Part shown: piece after piece, positions 1 through 7,765 of the stretch
Layout of the letters: the number at the start of each line of letters is the position of its first letter
How positions within the stretch are numbered: the stretch's first letter is position 1
Assembly: GCF_005116505.1 (NCBI RefSeq)
Contig: NZ_SWBR01000002.1
Span: 744,314-808,313, forward strand
From: Pedobacter polaris
GTDB lineage: Bacteria; Bacteroidota; Bacteroidia; Sphingobacteriales; Sphingobacteriaceae
DNA: 64,000 bases
Direction: 5' to 3'
Made by a program: the position numbers and the translations under genes
Notes under the pieces: model-generated
The model's database searches: none
What the model saw: the letters and a program-made list of their open reading frames with translations, nothing else
Told to the model about the DNA's origin: nothing

Positions 1-2
1 AA

Positions 3-1052
3 ATCTTTAATCTGGAAATGTTAAAGGCAAAAAAAGTAAGTATGCTTGCTTTCTTTCAAGGAAACCTACTCAACCTGCTGAAACAGTCGGTATTGTTTAT
101 TTTGTTATGGCTAATTTTTAGAAAAGTTTTATCAACCGGAGAATTAATAGCGATGCAGTTTATTTCTACTGCTATATTTACTCCCCTGCAGGATCTTGGT
201 AACATGATCATTTTATATAGGGAAGCAGATGCATCGCTAAAAACTTTTGATGCTTTGATGCACAAAAATGTAGAACTACGTCCAGAAAACTCTGTAGAAC
301 TTGGAAAATTAGAGCGATTAGAGTTTCAGCATGTTATTTTTAAACATAAAACAGCTGGTTACAATGCCATAGATGATATTTCATTCGAGATTGAGAAAGG
401 TCAAACGGTTGCTTTTGTAGGCCCATCTGGCTCTGGAAAATCTACTTTAGTTAAATTATTAGTGGGTCTTTATCTTCCTTTAAAAGGAGGAATAATGTTT
501 AATGGTGTAAATGCTGAAAAAATACGTTACAATCCACTTCGCAGACAAATTGGTTTTGTTACCCAGGATACACAACTATATGCTGGCTCTATCCGCGAAA
601 ATATGTTGTTTGTTAACCCAAATGCTACAGAAGACGATATTTTAGGTGCGTTAGAAAAAGCATCAGCTACTGGCTTAATTCAAAGAGCTTCAAATGGCAT
701 AGACACTATCCTTGGCGAAAATGGAATGAAGCTTTCAGGAGGAGAAAAACAACGTATTTCAATTGCTAGAGCATTACTAAGACAACCAAGGTTATTGATC
801 TTTGATGAAGCTACTTCTGCACTCGACTCTTTAACAGAAGAAGAAATTTCGACCACTATTAGAGAAATTTCTAACAGGCGTGAGCAAATGACTATTTTAA
901 TTGCACACAGGCTTTCTACCATTATGCATGCAGACACGATTTATGTATTAGAAAAAGGGAAGATTTCTGAGGCAGGCAGTCATGAAGAATTGCTTGAACT
1001 CAAAGGGCTTTATTATTCTATGTGGAGACAACAGATTGGAGAGCGTAGGTAG
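3..1052 (+). CDS. ABC transporter, ATP-binding/permease protein (C-terminal part, 5' end outside window)
   Basis: The reading frame is open to the left edge, so this is the C-terminal part of a longer exporter half-transporter. The first ~75 residues are hydrophobic and look like the last transmembrane helices. An ABC ATPase follows with Walker A GPSGSGKST, Q-loop (FVTQDTQ), signature LSGGEKQR, Walker B LLIFDEATSALD and the switch His in IAHRLST. Domain order (membrane domain then ATPase) fits exporters of the peptide/bacteriocin/lipid class. Whether an N-terminal C39 peptidase domain exists cannot be seen. A hairpin with a T-tract follows the stop, so it is the last gene of its transcript. 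The class is sure; the substrate is unknown. Confidence 0.93.
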   Translation: MFNLEMLKAKKVSMLAFFQGNLLNLLKQSVLFILLWLIFRKVLSTGELIAMQFISTAIFTPLQDLGNMIILYREADASLKTFDALMHKNVELRPENSVELGKLERLEFQHVIFKHKTAGYNAIDDISFEIEKGQTVAFVGPSGSGKSTLVKLLVGLYLPLKGGIMFNGVNAEKIRYNPLRRQIGFVTQDTQLYAGSIRENMLFVNPNATEDDILGALEKASATGLIQRASNGIDTILGENGMKLSGGEKQRISIARALLRQPRLLIFDEATSALDSLTEEEISTTIREISNRREQMTILIAHRLSTIMHADTIYVLEKGKISEAGSHEELLELKGLYYSMWRQQIGERR

Positions 1053-1066
1053 TTAATATGATAAAC

Positions 1067-1097
1067 GTAAAAGCCCCTTTTGCAAGAGGCTTTTTTT
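1067..1097 (+). terminator. Rho-independent terminator of the ABC transporter gene
   Basis: AAAAGCC and GGCTTTT arms flank a short loop and are followed by a run of T, directly after the stop codon at 1052. Confidence 0.8.
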
Positions 1098-1111
1098 GAA
1101 GTTAAATTTAA

Positions 1112-1594
1112 TTAAAGTCCGTTATCACCTCTTTCTCCCAGGCTACTTTCGTTATCTCCAAATGATCCTTGATCTAGTTCATCATCTTCAAACTGATCTT
1201 CTTCATCAGAACCATCACCTTCGTTAGCTATATCATCTTCCTGATCTCCATTTCCAGTAGTTTGATTATTGGTAGTTTGGCCGAAAGTATTCGATTGACC
1301 ATCATTTTGTAAACCTGATTGATTCTGATCTTGTTCTTGGCTCTGATTTACTTGATTTTGAGCACCTTGGTTCTGGTTTTGTCCTTCTCTAAATTGATTT
1401 TCTTCCCTTGAAGGATCGTTTTGCTCATTCTGAGAAGAAGTACCATAAGAAGGGCCCCCATTAGCTTGATTTTGGCTTTGATTTTGAGTGTTTCCGTTTT
1501 CTTGATTGTTTTCTTCTGAACGGTTCATTTCTCCAGTATTTTCATCTTGTTGATTTGAATACTGATTTTCTGGTTGATAATCTTGATTTTCCAT
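1112..1594 (-). CDS. Q/N-rich, acidic low-complexity protein
   Basis: The 160-residue product is almost entirely Gln, Asn, Glu, Asp, Ser and Gly. It starts MENQDYQPEN and becomes strongly acidic in the last ~45 residues (runs such as DEEDQFEDDELDQ). There is no signal peptide, membrane segment or recognisable domain, so it is probably intrinsically disordered and cytosolic. It converges with the ABC transporter gene. Codon use looks like the surrounding genes and the frame is clean, which supports a real gene. No function can be assigned; stress-related or hydrophilin-like roles are only guesses. Confidence 0.7.
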   Translation of the reverse strand: MENQDYQPENQYSNQQDENTGEMNRSEENNQENGNTQNQSQNQANGGPSYGTSSQNEQNDPSREENQFREGQNQNQGAQNQVNQSQEQDQNQSGLQNDGQSNTFGQTTNNQTTGNGDQEDDIANEGDGSDEEDQFEDDELDQGSFGDNESSLGERGDNGL

Positions 1595-1783
1595 GATATT
1601 TGATATTTAGGTTGATTAGTATCATAAATGCTTTCAATTTTAAAAAGTTTTAAAATTTTTAGCTAAAAACAACTAATTGCACCTTTTAAAACTTGTAAGA
1701 GTGTTAATTATATTAAATATCTAGGGGCAGTATATTCTGTATCAAGATCTATTTTCTAATTACAGTAATTAGAAAAATTTAGG

Positions 1784-1815
1784 CAAAAAAAAACATCCGC
1801 CAAATGGACGGATGC
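1784..1815 (-). terminator. Rho-independent terminator of the cold-shock gene
   Basis: Read on the minus strand, CATCCG and CGGATG form the stem around a short loop, followed by a long T run. It lies 25 bases past the cold-shock stop codon. Confidence 0.85.
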
Positions 1816-1840
1816 TTCTCAATTTATGAAGGATAATCTC

Positions 1841-2032
1841 TTAGTCTATCTTAACATTAACTGCGTTTAGGCCTTTTTTGCCTTGCTCGATATCATAGCT
1901 TACTGAATCATTCTCACGAATTTGATCGATTAAACCTGATACATGTACAAAAATTTCGGCATCACCGTTTGCTGGTGTAATAAATCCAAAACCTTTTGTC
2001 TCATTGAAAAATTTTACTGTTCCTTGTTGCAT
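1841..2032 (-). CDS. Cold-shock protein (CspA family)
   Basis: A 63-residue single cold-shock domain that binds single-stranded RNA/DNA and acts as an RNA chaperone. RNP1 (KGFGFI) and RNP2 (IFVHVSGL) are both present, and the length is that of a minimal CSD protein. The frame is open eight codons further upstream. The internal ATG giving MQQGTVKFF is chosen because family members start there and because a good promoter at 2054-2085 would place the transcript start close to it. It is monocistronic, with its own promoter and terminator. Whether it is cold-induced cannot be told from sequence; many Bacteroidota carry several copies. Confidence 0.95.
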   Translation of the reverse strand: MQQGTVKFFNETKGFGFITPANGDAEIFVHVSGLIDQIRENDSVSYDIEQGKKGLNAVNVKID

Positions 2033-2053
2033 TATATTGTAATTAATAAGTTG

Positions 2054-2085
2054 CAAATATAATTAAAATAAAGCTTACTACCAAA
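2054..2085 (-). promoter_or_regulatory. Bacteroidota-type promoter for the cold-shock gene
   Basis: On the minus strand TTTG (2082-2085) is followed after 20 bp by TATATTTG (2054-2061). This fits the TTTG/TAnnTTTG consensus. The -7 element is about 22 bases upstream of the chosen ATG. Confidence 0.75.
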
Positions 2086-2144
2086 TATTTACAAAAGTAA
2101 TGCCCTATTTGTTCTAATCGCAATATATATGGATAATAAACTAA

Positions 2145-2345
2145 TTAAGAATAATGTGGGTCGATTGGTTGCTCTACTTTAATTTCTACTTCTTTTGCAT
2201 AAATTTTTGCTTTGTCTATAAATTCTGGAGCTTTTTCTAATAGCTCATCTAAAATAGACCTTCCAGTTAATATATCTTTTTTAGTAATATATTGTATTCC
2301 TGCATAAATTGCTGCTCCAACAAGAGCTGATTTAATAAATCCCAT
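2145..2345 (-). CDS. Small membrane-anchored hypothetical protein
   Basis: A 66-residue protein with a short hydrophobic N-terminus (about residues 4-20, GFIKSALVGAAIYAGIQYI) followed by a charged, probably helical tail ending in EQPIDPHYS. The layout resembles the small YtxH/CsbD-like stress proteins of Bacteroidota, but no family motif is decisive. It stands alone between the cold-shock gene and the CoiA-like gene, all on the minus strand with gaps of over 100 bases, so each is probably transcribed separately. Function unknown. Confidence 0.6.
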   Translation of the reverse strand: MGFIKSALVGAAIYAGIQYITKKDILTGRSILDELLEKAPEFIDKAKIYAKEVEIKVEQPIDPHYS

Positions 2346-2524
2346 AATTTAAATGTTTTAATTTTATAGGCAACAAGCAAACAGTCAAATAGTTTCTAAA
2401 ATTCTTAATTTTATCTACCTAAAATACTAGCACTAATTTTATAAATAAGCACCACTAAAAATTAAGTGGCAACAAAGCGAGTACTTATATCAACAGTTAG
2501 ATAATCTCTAACTAAATAATCTAC

Positions 2525-3196
2525 TCATTTTTTTACGTATCGCTCAATAAAATCCTTTCTTGGAATCATGTGGAGGTAGGCATAATCTCCACTACTTTGC
2601 TTCCGTTGTTTCAGTTGATAGAGAAAGTATCCACCTAAATCAATCACAATCATACATTTGGCTTCATACCAAACCCGGTGAGGATTACGCCAAGTAAAGG
2701 AATAATAATGTGAGGTTAAAGGAATGTGTCGTAATTCTGGGTGATGAAATGTGAGTACTCTAGGTTTTACAATACCTGACAATACATCACTCTTTCGCAC
2801 CATGCAAAGGTTGGCTGTATCGCGAAACTCAAATGCAGCAAGCTTAGGATCATCTACATCTGGCAAGTGTTTTAAAATTTTAAAGCCTTTAAATTTTGCA
2901 CCATTCACCACCCATATCAAATTAGGATAAAAAGCTTCCCTACTCTGCAATTCTGCTACACAAATCGGAGAATTTTGAAATTCGATTGCCGTACCACAAG
3001 GTGTAAAAACATCAGCTCTATGGTAATAGCCTTCAAGTTTATTTAAGAACGTTTTTTCACGATAACTAACTGGAAAAGCCTTTTTCCAACCACTATGCCA
3101 TTCTGTTTCTCCAGGATAGGGTGAAATTACTTTGGTAGCCTCATCATTAAGCAATAAGTGTAGTGCATTTAAGCTTTCAGAAATTTCACTTTCCAT
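2525..3196 (-). CDS. CoiA-like nuclease-domain protein
   Basis: A 223-residue protein with the nuclease core of the CoiA competence family: HRADV near residue 59, then AIEFQNSPI near 70-78 and ELQSRE near 82-87. His/Asp followed by E-x-Q and a downstream Glu/Arg block is the PD-(D/E)XK-like layout of that family. The segment LIWVVNG after the motif also fits. CoiA proteins are linked to DNA uptake and recombination, but many Bacteroidota copies are solitary and uncharacterised, as here. No competence genes are nearby. Family assignment is fairly firm; a role in transformation is not shown. Confidence 0.72.
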   Translation of the reverse strand: MESEISESLNALHLLLNDEATKVISPYPGETEWHSGWKKAFPVSYREKTFLNKLEGYYHRADVFTPCGTAIEFQNSPICVAELQSREAFYPNLIWVVNGAKFKGFKILKHLPDVDDPKLAAFEFRDTANLCMVRKSDVLSGIVKPRVLTFHHPELRHIPLTSHYYSFTWRNPHRVWYEAKCMIVIDLGGYFLYQLKQRKQSSGDYAYLHMIPRKDFIERYVKK

Positions 3197-3472
3197 TGTA
3201 TTTAAAAATTCTTTGTTCTAAAAGGTTATTACCTACTGATATACAATTAATGAATTTGGAGCTCTTAATTGGATGTTTTAACAAAGTTATACTAAAAATA
3301 TTAGTATTAAAAATACGACTTACTCCTGCTTGGAGTAAATTATAATCCCATAAGATTTAACAGAGAATTAATTGTTGCCTTACGCAAAGCGTAAAGCTCA
3401 AATACATCGATAAAATTTGCAAATCGACGGCAGGTAGGAAAAATTTATACTTTTAATACTATCTGGATAAAA

Positions 3473-5176
3473 TCAAGTCTGATTGGCAATAGTTGTAATA
3501 ATTTGATCTAACTCATCTGCTGATGATTTGAGGTATTTCATTAGTTCTAAACGCTCTTGTTCGTCTTTGCTATGTGCTAGCAATTCTACAAGAGACAAGA
3601 TTCTTGCCAACGGTGCTCTTGCCACATGAGATTGCATCCAACTAATTTCATTTAGCTTTCTATTCTGCTCTTCTATCTCATCCATGTGGCGCCAATACTC
3701 ACTTACATCTCGTCTAATACTAACCCATCTGGCCAATTTCCCATCCCCTTCAAATATCGGATTAAGGGTAACACTTACGTGGTAGCTTTGTCCTTGTTTA
3801 GTATAATTTACCAACTCTACTGCGCAGGGTTTTTGATCTTTAATAGCTTGTTTTAGTTTATTAAGTGCTCGTTGATCGGAATGTTTATTATGCAATATAT
3901 CTGGAAACTGACCAATCAACTCCTCCCTGCTATAGCCAGACATCTCCACAAGGGCATCGTTTACATAAATAATAACCGGTTGTTCTGCAGCATTTGTAAT
4001 CAAAATTGCATCTGTTGCATTTACTACTACAGATTCTAATACCTCAGACCAAGCTTCTTCTTCCTTTCTAGCTGTAATATCTTGCATAGCACCTATCATT
4101 CTGTAAGCTTTGCCTTTTTCATCCAAGAGTACAAATCCACGATCAAAAATATATTTATAGCTGCCATCTCCGCAGCGAAAACGGTATTCATCTTCCCATT
4201 TAGTAGAACCACTTGCTATGCAACGCTCTAATTTAGCTAGAACTCTCTCTTTGTCTTCCTCATGTATCTGTTCTAGCCACCATTTATAAGTAGTATGTTC
4301 TTTATTCTTATACTTTAAAACACCATTAATTGCCTTATTCCATGCAATTGTATCATTTACGAAATTACAATCCCAAATTATATCACTGGTGGCTTTAGAC
4401 ACAATATTATAACGTTCGATATTCTCTTGTACAATGCGGTCATTTTTAATGCGTTCTGTAATATCTTTAGATGTACAAACAATACCCTGTATTGCAGGTT
4501 CATGGTATAGATTTGTAGCCCTAGTTTCTATCCAAAGCCAATTCCCATTTAAATCACGGTAACGATAAGGCGAAAGCTGAATATGCTTATACTCCCAAAT
4601 CTGTATAGCTTCCTTTTCTACTAATGCGAGATCATCTGGATGGATGTAGGCAAAAGCATTTTTACCGATAAAAAAATCAGGCTCAACGCCAAATACCCGT
4701 TTAGATGCCGGGCTTACATATTTGTAGTTAAAATCACGATCTATTACTGTAATCAAATCAGAGCCATCTCGGACTAAAGCTTTAAAGCGTTCTTCGCTCA
4801 TTTTCAAAGCCTCTTGTGCATGCAGTATTTCACTAATATCTATTGCTAAAACTACTCTTGCCTCTTTTCCTTCAAAATTAATCAGGTTACTGGCTATCTC
4901 AACGTTAATTATTTCTCCATTTTTAAGAATGTGTCTAAAAGTATTTGTGTAGAAAATACCTGTCTCCACATTTTCTTTTATAATCCCTTCTATCCTCTCT
5001 ATATCTTCAGGGGGTCTGATCTGATGAATAGTCATCGACAAAAATTCGTCTTTACTGTAACCATATTGTTCAATAGCAGCTTTATTTACGTCTAAGAATT
5101 TATAGGTAGACACATCAAATATCCAAATGGGTACTGGTGATAACTCGAATAGGTTAAATAAATCGGTATTTTTCAT
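3473..5176 (-). CDS. Multi-PAS sensor protein with His-kinase dimerisation helix but no ATPase domain
   Basis: About 567 residues. Four PAS/PAC units follow one another (roughly residues 1-115, 125-240, 250-370 and 380-495), recognisable from motifs such as GYSKDEF, RDLNGNWLWIETRA, RCGDGSYKYIFDRG and GYSREEL plus repeated DITE/DITARK ends. The last ~60 residues carry the HisKA-like helix with SHVARAPLARIL (His near 517). The protein then stops: there is no N, G1, F or G2 box. It can sense and dimerise but cannot autophosphorylate by itself. The start is placed at MKNTDLF because the upstream 34 codons do not look like a PAS N-terminus. No transmembrane helix is seen, so it is cytosolic. Confidence 0.88.
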   Translation of the reverse strand: MKNTDLFNLFELSPVPIWIFDVSTYKFLDVNKAAIEQYGYSKDEFLSMTIHQIRPPEDIERIEGIIKENVETGIFYTNTFRHILKNGEIINVEIASNLINFEGKEARVVLAIDISEILHAQEALKMSEERFKALVRDGSDLITVIDRDFNYKYVSPASKRVFGVEPDFFIGKNAFAYIHPDDLALVEKEAIQIWEYKHIQLSPYRYRDLNGNWLWIETRATNLYHEPAIQGIVCTSKDITERIKNDRIVQENIERYNIVSKATSDIIWDCNFVNDTIAWNKAINGVLKYKNKEHTTYKWWLEQIHEEDKERVLAKLERCIASGSTKWEDEYRFRCGDGSYKYIFDRGFVLLDEKGKAYRMIGAMQDITARKEEEAWSEVLESVVVNATDAILITNAAEQPVIIYVNDALVEMSGYSREELIGQFPDILHNKHSDQRALNKLKQAIKDQKPCAVELVNYTKQGQSYHVSVTLNPIFEGDGKLARWVSIRRDVSEYWRHMDEIEEQNRKLNEISWMQSHVARAPLARILSLVELLAHSKDEQERLELMKYLKSSADELDQIITTIANQT

Positions 5177-5377
5177 AGTACATTGGACTAGATAGTTGCA
5201 CGCTTTTAACTTCAGTACGGTTTCAAAAAACCAATAGTAATATAGCTGTTTTTTTTCTCTTCTAGCAATGGATTTCAAAACATTTGAGTAAAAAAAATAA
5301 TTTTGAATTCATTCAACATCATTAAAAATGAAGACAAATTGGCAACGAAAAAAACATAAAAAAATAAATACTACTAA

Positions 5378-5408
5378 TTTGGTAGTCTTTATTTAATTTG
5401 TATATTTG
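5378..5408 (+). promoter_or_regulatory. Consensus Bacteroidota promoter with no gene behind it
   Basis: TTTG (5378-5381), 19 bp, then TATATTTG (5401-5408). This is a perfect match in both boxes and in spacing. Only a ~60-base transcript ending in a hairpin would follow. Confidence 0.6.
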
Positions 5409-5414
5409 TCCTGT

Positions 5415-5475
5415 TCATACACATTTATATTTGGTTTGAAAAAGTGGCTGTCCGGATGGGCAGCCCTTTTCATTT
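5415..5475 (+). ncRNA. Candidate very short RNA ending in a hairpin
   Basis: A transcript from the promoter at 5378-5408 would begin near 5415. It would meet the hairpin AAAAG(T)GGCTG...CAGCC(C)TTTT at 5440-5470 almost at once. The rest of the 5177-5804 intergenic region (over 600 bases, AT-rich) holds no gene that can be supported. The hairpin could also terminate transcripts on the minus strand from the S24 repressor gene, so an RNA gene is only a hypothesis. Confidence 0.3.
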
Positions 5476-5804
5476 TACAGAGGTAACATCAATATATTTA
5501 ATGCACAGCTGCATCAAAACGCATATAAGTCATAAATTCAACTAATTTTATTTCTCAATATTATAACTACTGCTATCTAACTTGTTTATGGTTTTACTGA
5601 TATATTATTTCACCCTTGCAAAGAGAAAATTATTTACATAGTTTACTGGAAAGAATAGTTAAAATAAAACGCAATGTAAAGAATATGAACATTTTACGCA
5701 TAAAAATATAGTTTAAAACAAGCGTTTTTTAATGCATAAAAAAATCTATTATTTCCAGAGATCGGGAGAGAAATTGGATTGCATCTTGAGATATTACAAA
5801 AGGC

Positions 5805-6458
5805 TTAAATCAAATTTCTGGTAATTTTCCCTTTAATAATATACATGGAGCTAATGCTTTTTTTATTGATTATGGTATCTCCTTTAAAATTCGGATTACT
5901 TGAACGCAATATTAATTTATTCGGATCGGCATGTTGATGTACCAGTTTAATGCTTCTAATGCCATTTGTAGTATCATCACCCATAATTACATAAGCTTCG
6001 CCCCATTGCAATACTTCAAAATTTGTTACTTCTTTAACTGCTATAATTTCGCCAGAAGCATATTTCGGATACATGCTATCTCCGTATACAGGTAAGTAAG
6101 CTGTACAATCATTAAAAGGTTTATAGTTTACAAAGTATTCTGGCTCTTCTTCCATAAATACAGAGTGATTGATATCAGCTAGGCTAACATCAAAATAAGG
6201 TACCCCCTCTTTAGTTTCAGAAACGATTGGTCCTTTTTTAAGAAAGGGTTCGCCAATACCTTCGGTTAACCATTCTTGATTCACATTAAACATAAATGTT
6301 AACTTATCCTTAATGGCATTAGAGATCTTCATACCACCCTTTCCCCTAATTATATCTGATAAAGAACCACTTTGAATGTTCAATTTAACAGCAAATTCCT
6401 TTTGGGTTTTGAAATGAAGCTTATCAATAATAAGTTTTAGTCGTTCGTTTTCAGTCAT
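5805..6458 (-). CDS. HTH / S24 peptidase-like transcriptional repressor
   Basis: 217 residues. An N-terminal XRE-type helix-turn-helix (about 18-60: QKEFAVKLNIQSGSLSDIIRG) is joined to a LexA/CI-like S24 domain. The catalytic Ser lies in YGDSMYPKY (Ser128) and a plausible general-base Lys in RSIKLV (Lys171). The ~43-residue spacing suits the Ser-Lys dyad. No obvious Ala-Gly or Cys-Gly self-cleavage site is seen in the linker, so induction by cleavage is uncertain. The gene is divergent from the HEPN operon, and a perfect inverted repeat lies 19-44 bases upstream of its start. The likely role is autorepression and control of that operon. No phage structural genes are near. Confidence 0.88.
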   Translation of the reverse strand: MTENERLKLIIDKLHFKTQKEFAVKLNIQSGSLSDIIRGKGGMKISNAIKDKLTFMFNVNQEWLTEGIGEPFLKKGPIVSETKEGVPYFDVSLADINHSVFMEEEPEYFVNYKPFNDCTAYLPVYGDSMYPKYASGEIIAVKEVTNFEVLQWGEAYVIMGDDTTNGIRSIKLVHQHADPNKLILRSSNPNFKGDTIINKKSISSMYIIKGKITRNLI

Positions 6459-6476
6459 TTAACAAAATGTTAATAA

Positions 6477-6502
6477 GATTATCTTACAATATTAAGATAA
6501 TC
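6477..6502. promoter_or_regulatory. Perfect 10-bp inverted repeat, probable operator
   Basis: GATTATCTTA, six bases (CAATAT), TAAGATAATC. It sits between the divergent S24 repressor gene and the HEPN operon. On the minus strand it overlaps TAATATTG (6487-6494), one mismatch from the -7 consensus, so a bound dimer would block repressor transcription. Confidence 0.7.
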
Positions 6503-6571
6503 CTTATATAAGTCATAGATTAGAGATGACAACGCAAGTTATTAAATCTACCTCAAAATACCACACCTCCT

Positions 6572-7765
6572 ATGAAAGACAACATATTTAACCTAAACGA
6601 AACAAAATTTTTAGATGACATCCAAGGGTTTTTCAGCACCAGCGCATTAAACGACCATCTCCTTTTTATAGATTATTGGATGGAATTGTTATTGGGTGGC
6701 AAACCACGAAAAAAAAGGATTAACCTATCCAACTTGTATTTCTTCTATGAAAAGATGGTAATACTCTTCGAAAGTTGCCATGAGTTGCTCCAACTACCTC
6801 AAGAACTTCCCTTACTAGAAAATAAAGCTAAAGTAGAAACAACCTTCTTAATTACCGAAAAACAAACCCTATCCTACTTTCCTTATCAGCTGAAGGTGCA
6901 AGAACTGATCAACCCCTTTAAAGCCATTAAAGCGGTATTTAAAAAACATGACCTTCATTTTTACCTGCAAATTTTAAAAAAATGGATAGCTGTAGGATTA
7001 AACACTGGTAGCATTATAGAAAATACCACTTTTATTGTGCCTTTATACGGTAATGCAAAAAAGCTAATTGCAGCTTGCTGGTTAATCCATGAAAGGATTG
7101 TGAGCAAAAACAGTTTCAGGATCCCTACCTATCAAAACCCTTTATTAAATTTCGCCTTAACGGAGCCATTTCTTTTTGAACCGAAAGTAGCGGCGAATCC
7201 CTTTTCGATGATTGAATCATTTTTTAGCTTTACTAACCTCAGTGGTTACAGACAAGAACTTCAAAAATGGTATACTGCAGCTATTACCGAAAATTTAAGG
7301 TACGAAAACCCAAATGATCTATTTTTTATCTACAACCAATACCTCCTACTCATCCAAGCTGGGTACTTTATCGTAACCAACAATTTAACTTATAAGCCTA
7401 AGCCAAATCAAAATAACCAGCAAGTTTTTGGCCAATGGTTATTAAAGATTAGAGATGACCATATTGAAAATGGAGAATTAACACTAAGTGATGAATCTCC
7501 ACATTTGTTGGCCCTAAATTATAGAACAAACCCTTTAGCTTATTGCAAGGAACAATTAACCTTGCCAAATATTATTAAACTTAGGTTGGGCCTAAAAGAA
7601 TGGTTAGAGGCTGGCCTAAGTAATAATGTAGACATTAATGGTATTACTCCAGAATATGCTTTTGAACAGTACCTAACGCTTCAAAAAATAACCGAAGCCT
7701 TTTATATCATCATTACAGCAATTCCTAACGCCGAAGTTTTAACAGTTGCAACACATGAAGCCTAA
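6572..7765 (+). CDS. Unrecognised helical protein, first gene of the HEPN operon
   Basis: A 397-residue cytosolic protein without signal peptide or membrane segments. It is rich in aromatic and Leu residues (for example YFFYEKMVILFESCHELLQL) and probably all-helical. I do not recognise a family. The C-terminal third (NIIKLRLGLKEWLEAGLSN...) loosely resembles an earlier segment around LQILKKWIAVGLNTGS, so an internal duplication is possible. The next gene starts inside its last codons (ATG at 7755, stop at 7763-7765), which implies translational coupling and a joint function with the HEPN protein. It is transcribed away from the S24 repressor. An antitoxin, effector-partner or regulatory role is inference only. 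Confidence 0.75.
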   Translation: MKDNIFNLNETKFLDDIQGFFSTSALNDHLLFIDYWMELLLGGKPRKKRINLSNLYFFYEKMVILFESCHELLQLPQELPLLENKAKVETTFLITEKQTLSYFPYQLKVQELINPFKAIKAVFKKHDLHFYLQILKKWIAVGLNTGSIIENTTFIVPLYGNAKKLIAACWLIHERIVSKNSFRIPTYQNPLLNFALTEPFLFEPKVAANPFSMIESFFSFTNLSGYRQELQKWYTAAITENLRYENPNDLFFIYNQYLLLIQAGYFIVTNNLTYKPKPNQNNQQVFGQWLLKIRDDHIENGELTLSDESPHLLALNYRTNPLAYCKEQLTLPNIIKLRLGLKEWLEAGLSNNVDINGITPEYAFEQYLTLQKITEAFYIIITAIPNAEVLTVATHEA

